Origin: Oscillospiraceae bacterium
GTDB taxonomy: Bacteria; Bacillota; Clostridia; Oscillospirales; Ruminococcaceae
Reading direction: 5' to 3'
Assembly: GCA_017427265.1 (NCBI GenBank)
Contig: JAFRTG010000001.1
Location: 1 to 55,725 of the forward strand
Length of the DNA stretch: 55,725 bases
Both the position numbers and the translations under genes were made by a program. The notes beneath the pieces were generated by a model that was given only the letters and a program-made list of their open reading frames with translations, was not told the origin of the DNA and did not search any database. This document shows, piece by piece, positions 39,743 to 47,933 of the stretch (positions are counted from its first letter, which is position 1; every line of letters starts with the position of its first letter).

Positions 39743-40411
39743 TTATGCCGCAGGTGCAGTCTGCGTGCCGGACTGAACAGGCTCGGAAGGCTGTGTCTGA
39801 TCTGCAAAGGGATCGGTCTTTTCGCGTTCGAGAATCTCAATGCTTTCGAGCATTTTGCGGAAGTGGTTGCTGTAGATTGAGAACGTATCCGCATGACTCT
39901 TGCAGGTGAAGAGATAGGCGTAATTATCCTTGGTGACGACTGCGGTCAGGCAGCGGAGCTCCTGCTCCTTGTCCGGCGCAATGATTGCATAGGAAAATTC
40001 CAGCAGACGCGCAGACTGCGAGGAAATTTTGATTTTTTCGTCGGAAAGAAGCATGAACCGGTCAGCCGTTTTCCGGTACTGTGCGAGCACATTGTCCGTA
40101 TAGACATTGACATCGTCCTGCCCGTAGAGCAGTTCCTCGCCGGTGATGATGATAGATGCGTCATCCTTGATGTAGTATTTGTCGTAGTGCTCGGAAGAAG
40201 TTTCCGTGAAGCCTGCGGGTACGCTGATCGAGATATTGGCCGGCATGGAGGACGGCACAATGATCTCCGAAAAAGCGGGGAGCGAGGACTCTGAGGATTC
40301 GGCTGTATCGGTCAGGCTTCCGTTTCTGTGCGTGATTGCAGCCAGCACAATAATCGCCAGTATGACGGAAAACATCATAACCAGCGGGACGATCGGATTC
40401 TTTTTCATCAT
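39743..40411 (-). CDS. Membrane-anchored PsbP-like protein, 222 aa
   Basis: The start is at the ATG pair at 40411 (MMKKNPIVPLVMMFSVILAI) with AAAGGA upstream; the longer frame runs into rnpB and is not real. One TM or signal-anchor helix (about 8-28) is followed by an extracellular domain (about 55-195: ISVPAGFTETSSEHYDKYYI, then IIITGEELLYGQDDVNVYTD) resembling the PsbP-like domain found in Firmicute lipoproteins. A P/Q/T tail ends it. The function is unknown. It lies just downstream of rnpB, separated by a terminator. Confidence 0.7.
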   Translation of the reverse strand: MMKKNPIVPLVMMFSVILAIIVLAAITHRNGSLTDTAESSESSLPAFSEIIVPSSMPANISISVPAGFTETSSEHYDKYYIKDDASIIITGEELLYGQDDVNVYTDNVLAQYRKTADRFMLLSDEKIKISSQSARLLEFSYAIIAPDKEQELRCLTAVVTKDNYAYLFTCKSHADTFSIYSNHFRKMLESIEILEREKTDPFADQTQPSEPVQSGTQTAPAA

Positions 40412-40439
40412 CGGATGCGGTCCTTTCAGAATCGAATTG

Positions 40440-40468
40440 AAAAACCGATGCGTTTGCGCGCATCGGCA
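40440..40468 (-). terminator. Terminator of rnpB
   Basis: CCGATGCG and CGCATCGG arms with a 6-nt loop followed by five T residues on the minus strand, 9 bp past the 3' end of RNase P RNA. Confidence 0.9.
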
Positions 40469-40476
40469 TTCCGGAT

Positions 40477-40847
40477 GTGACCAGACCTGTAAGCCGGGTT
40501 CTGTCCAGTTTATTTTCGACAGAAAATAAACGTGTGCAGCCATTTATCTACACCTTCCGTCGCCGGAAGGCTGAAGCCGCCTTTGCGGGATGATCCGCCG
40601 AGCAGACGTTACGATCATCCGCACCAATCAGCGTTGCATCGGGTAGGGTTTACACAGCAGGATACTCTCGTATCCTCTGGTGGGCTCTTACCCCGCCTTT
40701 CCACCATCGCCCGCGAACGGGCAGTCTCATTTCTGTTGCACTGGCCCTAGGGTCACCCCCGGCTGCCGTTAGCAGTTACCCTGCTCTGTGATGCCCGGAC
40801 TTTCCTCGTCAACTGAAAGCGTTGCCGCGGCTGCACAGTCTGCTCAC
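40477..40847 (-). ncRNA. rnpB: RNase P RNA, bacterial class A
   Basis: The catalytic RNA that matures tRNA 5' ends. On the minus strand the hallmarks appear in order: GAGGAAAGTCCGGGC, TAACTGCTAACGGC, GGGTGACCC, CAGTGCAACAGAAA, GGTGGAAAGGCGGGGTAAGA, CCCTACCCGATGCAA, and near the end GACAGAACCCGGCTTACAGG. The ends are set by the P1 helix, GTGA and CAGAC at the 5' end pairing with GTCTG and TCAC at the 3' end. Length is about 371 nt. Its promoter is at 40854-40882. Confidence 0.96.
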
Positions 40848-40853
40848 CGTATT

Positions 40854-40882
40854 ATTGTATCACAACAGCACCGGTTTGTCAA
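40854..40882 (-). promoter_or_regulatory. Promoter of rnpB
   Basis: On the minus strand TTGACA (40882-40877), 17 bp, TACAAT (40859-40854), 6 bp before the predicted RNA 5' end. Confidence 0.88.
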
Positions 40883-40917
40883 GAGTCATGCGGAAAAATA
40901 CGCGGCAGCTGCCTCTT

Positions 40918-41544
40918 TCAGCGCGGAATCTGAAACTTGTGCGAAACCGCATACTGATCGACTGCAGAACAGTAACACTGATAGGCCTGATACAGCCGGA
41001 CATCCGCATCCGGATTGACGGAGGGATCGACCATTGCGCGTTTCCGTTTTTGAGCATATCCGGTTGCCGCATCGCTCAGGGTGATGCACTTGCCGGAGGT
41101 CAGCCAGATGTCAAGGATTGCGCGGCAAACCTGATAGTGCCGCCGTTTGTTGTAGAAATAATGTGCATATTTTCCGCCGAGCGAATGATGGTGCTGCGAG
41201 CTGTGATAGGGGAGGGATTCGGTTGTTTCCGTGTGCGAATACCGGACTTCCTCGATATCATAGAAGTGGATTTTTCTGCGGCGCAGCGGCATCCGGATGT
41301 CGAGGTGATCGCTTTCAACAATGATTTTGGCACCGCAGATGAGGTTTATAATATACAGAATGACCGTCAGCAGTTCGGCAGCTGCGCAGAACAGGATGAC
41401 GCCGATCATGATGATTGCTGCGGTATCGTTCTGCACTGTGATCCCGAAGAACAGATAAAAACCGAGTACGATCAGGAACACGATCCAAGGGAGTACAAAA
41501 GCAACTGAGAAATAAGCTGAGATATGTTTGATTTTGAATTCCAT
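40918..41544 (-). CDS. Membrane protein with two TM segments and a PH-like middle, 208 aa
   Basis: Unrecognised. Two TM helices (about 11-34 and 41-68: FVLPWIVFLIVLGFYLFFGI; IMIGVILFCAAAELLTVILY) are followed by a cytoplasmic part with CGAKIIVESDHLDIRMPLRR and KIHFYDIEEVRYS, a pattern typical of bacterial PH-like domains. A His-rich stretch (HSSQHHHSLGGKYAHYF) is odd and might bind metal. The layout resembles the protein at 8680-9423. GGAGGTG is the ribosome site. Confidence 0.65.
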   Translation of the reverse strand: MEFKIKHISAYFSVAFVLPWIVFLIVLGFYLFFGITVQNDTAAIIMIGVILFCAAAELLTVILYIINLICGAKIIVESDHLDIRMPLRRRKIHFYDIEEVRYSHTETTESLPYHSSQHHHSLGGKYAHYFYNKRRHYQVCRAILDIWLTSGKCITLSDAATGYAQKRKRAMVDPSVNPDADVRLYQAYQCYCSAVDQYAVSHKFQIPR

Positions 41545-41637
41545 TCAGCACCTCCGGCGTTTTTTTGTGTGGTTTGCTTATACATGATTATAGCATACCT
41601 TCCGCGGAAATGCAAGCAGAATGCATGCTGCTTGCAA

Positions 41638-41667
41638 AAAAGGCGCTGATGTTGCATCAGCGCCTTT
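41638..41667. terminator. GGCGCTGA-type terminator
   Basis: AAAGGCGCTGAT and ATCAGCGCCTTT arms around GTTGC. Same core hairpin as in E1, E2 and at 44300-44329. It ends the gene at 41712-43916 on the minus strand. Confidence 0.85.
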
Positions 41668-41711
41668 CTCATCAATATCGGGATTGTATTCAGCCGGAGA
41701 TAAAATACGGA

Positions 41712-43916
41712 TCAGCTTTTCGGGGCATAGACATCCGGCTTGGCCACAGGGTAATTCGGATTCTGGTAGATCAGGACACGTTCCTCGTAGCGATCCCAGA
41801 CCTTCCAGCCGGCTTCCTCCAGAATATCAGAACCGAGCTGGCCGACATCGTAGTTCGGACGAATGATGATGAAGTCGTAGCGGTATGCCTCGATGAACGC
41901 ATTGTTTTCCTTGTCGATGTCCTCACCGTCGAACAGATAGACATAGTCGCGGTTTGCGCAGTGCGGAATCAGGAAGGAGTCTGCGCAGATCACGGCATCC
42001 TCCGGAATCTTCTGCAGCAGGTCGTGTTCAGCATCGAAGATTTCCCGTGCATTGTGATAGCTTTCTCTCATGCCGACCTGGTTGGAGATCATGCCGAAGA
42101 AGAACATGATCGAAGCAGAACCGGTCATGATGGCGAGCTTCTGCTTCTTCTCGTCGCCGAGGTCGTCCATGTTGAGGATGGTCATATAGAGCAGCAGGGC
42201 GCCGGGTCCGAAGATATAGTGGAAATCAATGTTTGCCGCATAGCCGTAGCCCGCGCCGATCGCCATGTTCATGATTGCAAACGGAATCATGAGCAGGAAG
42301 CGGTGGATTTTCTTTGTCATAAACGGCAGGAAGAGCAGCGGAATCATGACCTCCAGGAAGAAGATCAGCGTATCCTCGTGCATCAGCTTGCTGAAGAAGA
42401 AGGCCGGGTCAAGCAGCACGTTCTTGATGACCTCTGTCAGACCCGCTTCCTGATTGATCATCATCGGGCCGAAGCGGACCGAGGTCATCATCTGGCCGTC
42501 GCCGTTTCTGGTGAGCCAGTTCGTGATAAACAGCATGTAGCCGCCGCTGAGCACGGTCAGCAGCAGACCGTCGATGCGGCTGGATGCGCTCTTGCCCTTG
42601 CGGTCAAAGAACAGGAACATGCCGATGCAGACGATATAGAGCGGGGCATCCTCCTTGACAATGCAGACCATGAGCGCCATGAGCCATGTCATGAAGCGCT
42701 TGTCGGTGTCGATCGCCCAGAACAGCCACATCAGCAGCGTGGGCAGGAATGCGTTTTCATGGAAGTCGTAGAAGCAGGGGCCGACAAAGCAGACCGAGAA
42801 TATATAGGTCAGCGTGATGAACAGCAGGGAGAGCCCCTTGAAGTTCCGGCGCTTGCAGATCAGGAAGGTCGGGATTGCGCCGCCCATTGCAAAGATGCCC
42901 TGCGCGGTCAGCAGTGTTTCCGGCTTCGGGATCAGCTTGTAGAACGGCATGAGCACATAGTAGAAATACGATGCGTGAATCTTGAAGTGCGAGATCGGGA
43001 TCGAGCGCTCGCAGGTTGTCATCGCCGAGAGCCGGTTTGCCAGATTGTAGTACATCTGTACGAACAGGCCGAAGTCATGGCAGGCAGTTCCGAAGATCTT
43101 GTGCCGGATGATCGTCAGGTATGCGATGAAGAAGGTCATGCAGCAGGTCAGGAGCAGCGCGATGATACCGCTCGTTTTCCACGATACCCGTTTATAGGAA
43201 TCCATCGCCGGCAGCTTGCCGAGCTCGTAGAGGATGAAAACCAGTGAGACGATCGAGACGGCAGCCGTCAGATGGAAGTTGTGCATCTTATAGAGCACGG
43301 TAATATCAAAGAACAGGATTGCGCCGATTGCGGCAGTCTGATCGCTGATTTTCGCCCGCTTCGGCATGATGTAGTAAACGGAGGACATGATCGTGAACAG
43401 TGCCAAAACCAGAATCGCTGCGCAGATCAGGAAGCCCTTGCCGGAGACATGTCCGATAAAGTTCTGCCAGTCGCTGACCGGATTCGCATAGAACTTTTTC
43501 TTGATATAGATGACAAAGATGCCGCCCAGCAGGAAGTAAATCGCAATCAGGCGGGAGAGCAGCATGTTCGGCAGGTCATAGCGCTGGAGCCATTTGCCGA
43601 TATCGCTGACCATTGTTCCGAGCGTGAACTTTTTTTCCTCCGCGGCAGCCGTACCGGATTCGCCGGCCTCGGCTGCAGTGCCGTCTGCCGTTTCAGTATC
43701 CGATGCAGGTTCTGCGGATGCTTCCGCCGGTGCGGTGTCCTTGTTTTCTGCTGTATCTTCTGCCGGTGTATCCGCAGCAGATTCCGTCGGAGAATCTGTC
43801 TGCACAGACTCTGCTGCCGGTTCCGGCAGGGACTCACTCAGGTCTGTATCAGCCTGAGGCGTCAGTTCGTTCGGATTCAACTCCGCATCGGAGTCGTACC
43901 GTTTGTTACTATCCAT
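41712..43916 (-). CDS. DUF2079-type multi-pass membrane protein, 734 aa
   Basis: The start is the ATG at 43916 with CAGGAGG; the longer frame has no ribosome site. The first 110 residues are acidic, low-complexity and cytoplasmic (runs of A, E, T, S, D). Then follow about 11-13 TM helices with the DUF2079 landmarks: FGLFVQMYYNLANRLSAMTT, SHFKIHASYFYYVLMPFYKL, FYDFHENAFLPTLLMWLFWA and VKEDAPLYIVCIGMFLFFDR (Asp/Glu in VKED). This resembles GT-C-type lipid-linked sugar transferases, so a cell-envelope glycosyltransferase is possible, but the family has no proven reaction. Confidence 0.85.
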   Translation of the reverse strand: MDSNKRYDSDAELNPNELTPQADTDLSESLPEPAAESVQTDSPTESAADTPAEDTAENKDTAPAEASAEPASDTETADGTAAEAGESGTAAAEEKKFTLGTMVSDIGKWLQRYDLPNMLLSRLIAIYFLLGGIFVIYIKKKFYANPVSDWQNFIGHVSGKGFLICAAILVLALFTIMSSVYYIMPKRAKISDQTAAIGAILFFDITVLYKMHNFHLTAAVSIVSLVFILYELGKLPAMDSYKRVSWKTSGIIALLLTCCMTFFIAYLTIIRHKIFGTACHDFGLFVQMYYNLANRLSAMTTCERSIPISHFKIHASYFYYVLMPFYKLIPKPETLLTAQGIFAMGGAIPTFLICKRRNFKGLSLLFITLTYIFSVCFVGPCFYDFHENAFLPTLLMWLFWAIDTDKRFMTWLMALMVCIVKEDAPLYIVCIGMFLFFDRKGKSASSRIDGLLLTVLSGGYMLFITNWLTRNGDGQMMTSVRFGPMMINQEAGLTEVIKNVLLDPAFFFSKLMHEDTLIFFLEVMIPLLFLPFMTKKIHRFLLMIPFAIMNMAIGAGYGYAANIDFHYIFGPGALLLYMTILNMDDLGDEKKQKLAIMTGSASIMFFFGMISNQVGMRESYHNAREIFDAEHDLLQKIPEDAVICADSFLIPHCANRDYVYLFDGEDIDKENNAFIEAYRYDFIIIRPNYDVGQLGSDILEEAGWKVWDRYEERVLIYQNPNYPVAKPDVYAPKS

Positions 43917-43994
43917 AAGTGCCTCCTGAAATGATAGTGGGCGGAAAGCCGCCCCGGTTCCGGCAGATCGCCCGCTGGAACACAACTATTTTCT

Positions 43995-44023
43995 ATTATA
44001 ACACAGAACAGCCCAAAAAGCAA
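43995..44023 (-). promoter_or_regulatory. Promoter of the DUF2079 gene
   Basis: On the minus strand TTGCTT (44023-44018), 17 bp, TATAAT (44000-43995), with a leader of about 70 nt. Confidence 0.75.
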
Positions 44024-44161
44024 GACCTGCAGGGCGATTCTATATATAAGAACCATTTTTGGGGCAGCAGGTTACAGCCTGTCTGCAATTTTTTTCCGGT
44101 TCCGGCATATTTCACCGTAAATTGGGCATACTGAAGCTGAAAACGGAAGGGGGGACGCATC

Positions 44162-44257
44162 ATGCTCGGATTTGTGATTGGCTGTGCAGTCGGCGGGACT
44201 GCGGGCATTCTGACCATGTGCTTCTGCACTGCGGCCGGCCGCTCGGAGCAGGAGTAG
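44162..44257 (+). CDS. DUF3789-like micro-membrane protein, 31 aa
   Basis: Starts MLGFVIGCAVGGTAGILTMC, a single glycine-rich TM helix followed by FCTAAGRSEQE. This pattern (GxxxGG helix, MCxCxAAGR tail) matches the tiny DUF3789 proteins of Firmicutes and their mobile elements. A strong GAAGGGGGG ribosome site precedes the ATG and a terminator lies 43 bp downstream, so it is very probably translated. The function is unknown. It is easily missed because of its size. Confidence 0.75.
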   Translation: MLGFVIGCAVGGTAGILTMCFCTAAGRSEQE

Positions 44258-44299
44258 CGGACAGGGGAAGATCCGATCTGCTGGATGACGTAAAAAGCA

Positions 44300-44329
44300 G
44301 GGGCGCTGATTTCAAGCATCAGCGCCCCT
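44300..44329. terminator. GGCGCTGA-type terminator
   Basis: AGGGGCGCTGAT and ATCAGCGCCCCT arms around TTCAAG, T-rich on the plus side and A-rich before. It ends the plus-strand DUF3789 transcript and the minus-strand YbjN-like gene. Confidence 0.88.
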
Positions 44330-44335
44330 TTTTCG

Positions 44336-44806
44336 TTATACTTCAATATCATGGAACACGATGTGTCCGAAATCGGGTTCATCGTGGGTTTCCTTCCAGA
44401 TCGCACGCATGAATTCCGGATAGCTTTCCTCAGCGACCATCAGGATACGGCGGAAGATCTCCACGGCACACTCACCGATATTCGACTCCTGCTCCGGGAA
44501 GTCATATTCGATGGTGACGGCCTCCGACTGTCTGTTGACGGAAAACTTGAAGAAGCGGTATTTGTTGTTCATTGCATTGGCCACATGCAGAACGGAGCGC
44601 ATCTCTTTCTCCTTGAAGCGGACGAAATGCGGTACGCGGACGGAAACGTCGCTTTCATCGTCGGCCGAAATAAAATGAACGGAAAAAGAAGCATAATCGA
44701 CAATCGCATCTGCGCAGATGCGGCTGCTTTCTTCCGATTCCAGAACGCGGAAGACGATTTCTTCCTCCGTAAAGCGATCGGCAATTTCCTGTGTGGAAGC
44801 AAACAT
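44336..44806 (-). CDS. YbjN-like (type III chaperone-fold) protein, second of pair
   Basis: 156 residues, soluble. Pattern of the YbjN domain: an N-terminal helix (STQEIADRFTEEEIVFRVLE), a central sheet with SVHFISADDESDVSVRVPHF, then MRSVLHVANAMNNKYRFFKF, the conserved LxxxNxxNxxxRFxKF-like core, and a long C-terminal helix (IGECAVEIFRRILMVAEESY). It is paralogous to the gene just upstream (20-bp gap). Such proteins are small chaperone-like regulators; the partner here is unknown. Confidence 0.75.
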   Translation of the reverse strand: MFASTQEIADRFTEEEIVFRVLESEESSRICADAIVDYASFSVHFISADDESDVSVRVPHFVRFKEKEMRSVLHVANAMNNKYRFFKFSVNRQSEAVTIEYDFPEQESNIGECAVEIFRRILMVAEESYPEFMRAIWKETHDEPDFGHIVFHDIEV

Positions 44807-44826
44807 CTGAAGCTCCTCCTTTCGTG

Positions 44827-45246
44827 TCAGCCGGAAATCTCGTGCATGAGAACCGGGTAGCAGTTGTCAATGATCGAGGCGCTGCGCATCAGCAGCTCAT
44901 AGGCGGTTTCCCCGATATTGCCGGAGTGACCCGTGAAATCGTAACACGCATCGACAGCGTTATTTTTTGTATCGACAACGAACCGCAGGAAACGGTACTT
45001 GAAGTTGCACTCGTTGACAGCAAGCAGCATACTTTCCGTGCGTTCCGGCGGGAACTTCAGCAGATTAAAGATGCGCAGTGCGACATCGTTTTCATCTGAA
45101 CGGGAGATGAAGCGTGCTTCAAAGGATGTACTCTCAGTGTTGATGCCGATGTGCACAGCACTGAACTCGTCGCGTGCTTCCATGCCGCATTCAAGATTGT
45201 GTTCTTTCATCGCGTCATAAATGACCTGAGTCGCCTGATAGACCAT
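44827..45246 (-). CDS. YbjN-like protein, first of pair
   Basis: 139 residues, same layout as its neighbour: FEARFISRSDENDVALRIFN, then MLLAVNECNFKYRFLRFVVD (core NxxNxKYRFLRF) and NIGETAYELLMRSASIIDNC. The two share the motif NIGE(C/T)A and KYRF(F/L)(K/R)F, so they arose by duplication and may form a heterodimer. First gene of the pair, driven by 45273-45301, with AAGGAGG at the start. Confidence 0.75.
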   Translation of the reverse strand: MVYQATQVIYDAMKEHNLECGMEARDEFSAVHIGINTESTSFEARFISRSDENDVALRIFNLLKFPPERTESMLLAVNECNFKYRFLRFVVDTKNNAVDACYDFTGHSGNIGETAYELLMRSASIIDNCYPVLMHEISG

Positions 45247-45272
45247 ACGATCCCTCCTTTTCTTTGTCCTTT

Positions 45273-45301
45273 ATTATAGACGATATCGGGGAAAAAGTCA
45301 A
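45273..45301 (-). promoter_or_regulatory. Promoter of the YbjN-like pair
   Basis: On the minus strand TTGACT (45301-45296), 17 bp, TATAAT (45278-45273), leader about 26 nt. Confidence 0.82.
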
Positions 45302-45384
45302 GTAGATTATGCCCGAAAAAAGAGAACAGACTGCAAAAGCGGAACGGGGGGTGACAGCCAAAGGGGACAGGGGATAGCGCCCGG

Positions 45385-45429
45385 CCAAACAAAAACATCG
45401 CCCCGAAGCGTATCAAACCGCTCCGGGGC
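45385..45429 (-). terminator. Terminator of the marR-ABC-gtrA operon
   Basis: GCCCCGAAGCG and CGCTCCGGGGC arms (one mismatch) around an 8-nt loop; on the minus strand ATGTTTTTGTTTG follows. It lies 45 bp after the gtrA stop. Confidence 0.85.
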
Positions 45430-45472
45430 AAAATTTCTGTATGGGCATCCGGCATATGAGCCGTGCTCTTTT

Positions 45473-45994
45473 TTATTCCGTTGTTTGTTCGGTCTGCGCC
45501 TGCGGGTCCTTCTTTTTGCGGAATACGAGCAGTCTACTGAATATATAATTCAGCGCGAAAATAATGAACTGCGACAGAAGCACCATGAGATTGTAATTCC
45601 AGCCGAAGATCGTCGGCATCAGCATGAGACCCCATTCCAGAAAGAATGTAAAGCCGCGTGCACTGAAAAAGGTTGCAGCCTCACGCAGTACATCGGATTT
45701 CTCTGTGGATTCGCTGTAAAACACATATTTTTTGTTGACCACAAAGGCAAATGTCGCACAGATGGTCCACGAAACTGCCGTGTTGATCGAATTCGGCAGC
45801 TTTTGCGTATCGACGGACAATCCGGCGAGTAAAAACAGCCATTTTCCGACGAATTTGGTAATCATCGAAAGAACCGTCGTCAGCCCGCCGTAGTAGATGT
45901 AGCGGATGGCGTGTTCGTGGTTTTTCCAGAGGTTTTTCAGCGGCTTCGGCAGCAGCTTCATATTCATCACAAACAGCAGCAGTTTTTCCAGCAT
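45473..45994 (-). CDS. GtrA-family membrane protein
   Basis: 173 residues from the ATG at 45994, which has GGAGGAC; the longer frame overlaps the ABC gene. Four TM helices with family landmarks AIRYIYYGGLTTVLSMITKF, WTICATFAFVVNKKYVF (the FxxNKxxVF motif), FFSARGFTFFLEWGLM and a last helix before RLLVFRKK. GtrA proteins flip or help transfer polyprenyl-linked sugars. It is 13 bp after the second ABC half-transporter, so it belongs to that operon, an unusual companion. Confidence 0.9.
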   Translation of the reverse strand: MLEKLLLFVMNMKLLPKPLKNLWKNHEHAIRYIYYGGLTTVLSMITKFVGKWLFLLAGLSVDTQKLPNSINTAVSWTICATFAFVVNKKYVFYSESTEKSDVLREAATFFSARGFTFFLEWGLMLMPTIFGWNYNLMVLLSQFIIFALNYIFSRLLVFRKKKDPQAQTEQTTE

Positions 45995-46007
45995 ATTCTG
46001 TCCTCCG

Positions 46008-47933
46008 TTAATCCAGCTCAAACGCACCGGTATAGAGCTGATAATAGGTGCCCTTCTTTTCGAGCAGTGCCTCGTGGCTGCCGCGCTCGATGATCTTTCC
46101 GTGATCGAGCACCATGATGACATCGGAATTGCGCACCGTTGAAAGTCTGTGCGCGATGACAAAGACCGTCCGTCCCTTCATGAGGGCGTCCATGCCGCGC
46201 TGCACGATGGCCTCTGTGCGCGTGTCGATCGAGGAAGTCGCTTCATCGAGAATCATGACAGGCGGGTCTGCGACGGCTGCGCGTGCGATTGCAAGCAGCT
46301 GACGCTGTCCCTGCGAGAGATTGGCGCCGTTTCCGCTGAGCATGGTTGCATAGCCTTCCGGCAGCCGCGTGATGAAATCATCCGCACCTGCGAGCTTTGC
46401 AGCGGCGATGCAGTCCTCATCGGAAGCATCCAGTCTGCCGTAGCGGATATTGTCCATGACCGTGCCGGTGAAGAGATTGGTCTCCTGCAGCACAATGCCG
46501 AGCGAACGGCGGAGATCGGACTTCTTGATCTTGTTGATGTTGATGCCGTCGTAACGGATCTTGCCGTCTGCGATGTCGTAGAAGCGGTTGATGAGGTTTG
46601 TGATCGTGGTCTTGCCTGCACCGGTCGCGCCGACAAATGCGACCTTCTGGCCGGGCTTTGCAAAGACGGTCACGTCCTGCAGAACGGGCTTGCCCTCCTC
46701 ATAGGCGAAATCGACGCTGTCGAGCGTGACATCACCCTGCAGCGGCGTATAGGTGATGGAGCCGTCTGCGGAATGCGGATGCTTCCATGCCCATTTGTGC
46801 GTAATCTCGCTGCTTTCCGAGATGCTGCCGTCCGGATTCTCACGGACATTGACCATTGTGACATAGCCGTTGTCAGCTTCCGGCTCCTCGTCCATCAGGG
46901 CAAAGACGCGCTCTGCGCCTGCAACAGCCATGACAATCGCATTGAGCTGCTGTGTGACCTGATTGAGATTGCCGGTGAACTGCTTGGCCATATTGAGGAA
47001 CGGCACCAGAATGGAGACCTGGAACGGCTTGCCGGAAAAGGAAATATTCTTTGCGCCGGCAAGATACAGCGCACCGCCGACGATGGCAAGCAGAACATAG
47101 AGCAGATTGCCGAGGTTGAGAATGATCGGCGCCAGCGCATTTGCATAGGCATGTGCGCGGTAGCTGTCCTCATAGAGCTGCTCGTTGATTGCGTCGAAGT
47201 CCTCCTGGTTCTGTGCTTCATGGCAGAACACCTGCACGACCTTCTGACCGGTCATCATTTCCTGCACATAGCCCTCGGTCTTGCCGACGGCTGCCTGCTG
47301 GCGGATGAAGTATTTTGCAGAGCCGCCGCCGAGCGTCTTGGAGATGAAGGTCATCAGTGCGATGCCGGCAACGACAACGAGCGTCAGCCAGAAGCTGTAA
47401 TACAGCATGATGCAGAATACGAATACGACGATCGAGCCGGCCTGTACCAGTGCGGGCAGTGCCTGCGAGATCATCTGCCGGATGGTGTCGATATCGTTCG
47501 TATAGTGGCTCATGATATCGCCGTGCTGGTGGGTATCGAAATAGCGGATCGGCAGATTCTGCATTTTGTCGAACAGTGCACAGCGCATCTTGTGCAGATA
47601 GCTGTGTGTCATGACAGCGACAATTTGCTGCCATGTGGTCATGGAAATCAGTGCGATGACATAAAGTGCGATCAGAACGCCGACCTTTGGGAAGATGACT
47701 GCCTTTGCGGCTTCCCAGTTCCCCGTGGGGGCATAGGTTTCGATATCTGCGATGACCTTCTGCATGAACACCGCCGGAATTGACGATGCTGCGGAAGAAA
47801 ACAGAATGCAGACCAGTGTGAGCGGCAGCAGCTTCGGGAACGATTCACGGAGCATCTTTACGATGCGTGACAGGGATTTGAACGCCTCGCCGGGCTTTCT
47901 CGGAGCGCCGTAGCCTTTTGTATTACGCGGCAT
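46008..47933 (-). CDS. ABC exporter half, canonical ATPase (BmrD/TM288-like)
   Basis: 641 residues from the ATG at 47933 with GGAGGTG, overlapping the partner gene's end by 11 bp. Six TM helices (about 35-340), then an ATPase domain with Walker A VGATGAGKTT, signature NLSQGQRQLLAIAR, Walker B MILDEATSSID with the catalytic Glu, and H-loop VIAHRLS, all canonical. An insertion of about 40 residues (PDGSISESSEITHKWAWKHP and after) sits between the membrane and ATPase domains. It forms the consensus half of a heterodimeric type IV multidrug exporter. Confidence 0.93.
   Translation of the reverse strand: MPRNTKGYGAPRKPGEAFKSLSRIVKMLRESFPKLLPLTLVCILFSSAASSIPAVFMQKVIADIETYAPTGNWEAAKAVIFPKVGVLIALYVIALISMTTWQQIVAVMTHSYLHKMRCALFDKMQNLPIRYFDTHQHGDIMSHYTNDIDTIRQMISQALPALVQAGSIVVFVFCIMLYYSFWLTLVVVAGIALMTFISKTLGGGSAKYFIRQQAAVGKTEGYVQEMMTGQKVVQVFCHEAQNQEDFDAINEQLYEDSYRAHAYANALAPIILNLGNLLYVLLAIVGGALYLAGAKNISFSGKPFQVSILVPFLNMAKQFTGNLNQVTQQLNAIVMAVAGAERVFALMDEEPEADNGYVTMVNVRENPDGSISESSEITHKWAWKHPHSADGSITYTPLQGDVTLDSVDFAYEEGKPVLQDVTVFAKPGQKVAFVGATGAGKTTITNLINRFYDIADGKIRYDGININKIKKSDLRRSLGIVLQETNLFTGTVMDNIRYGRLDASDEDCIAAAKLAGADDFITRLPEGYATMLSGNGANLSQGQRQLLAIARAAVADPPVMILDEATSSIDTRTEAIVQRGMDALMKGRTVFVIAHRLSTVRNSDVIMVLDHGKIIERGSHEALLEKKGTYYQLYTGAFELD

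Noticed and set aside
40476-40543. N-terminal extension of the PsbP-like protein into rnpB
   Set aside because: The extension lies within RNase P RNA and beyond its terminator; the ATG at 40411 has a ribosome site.
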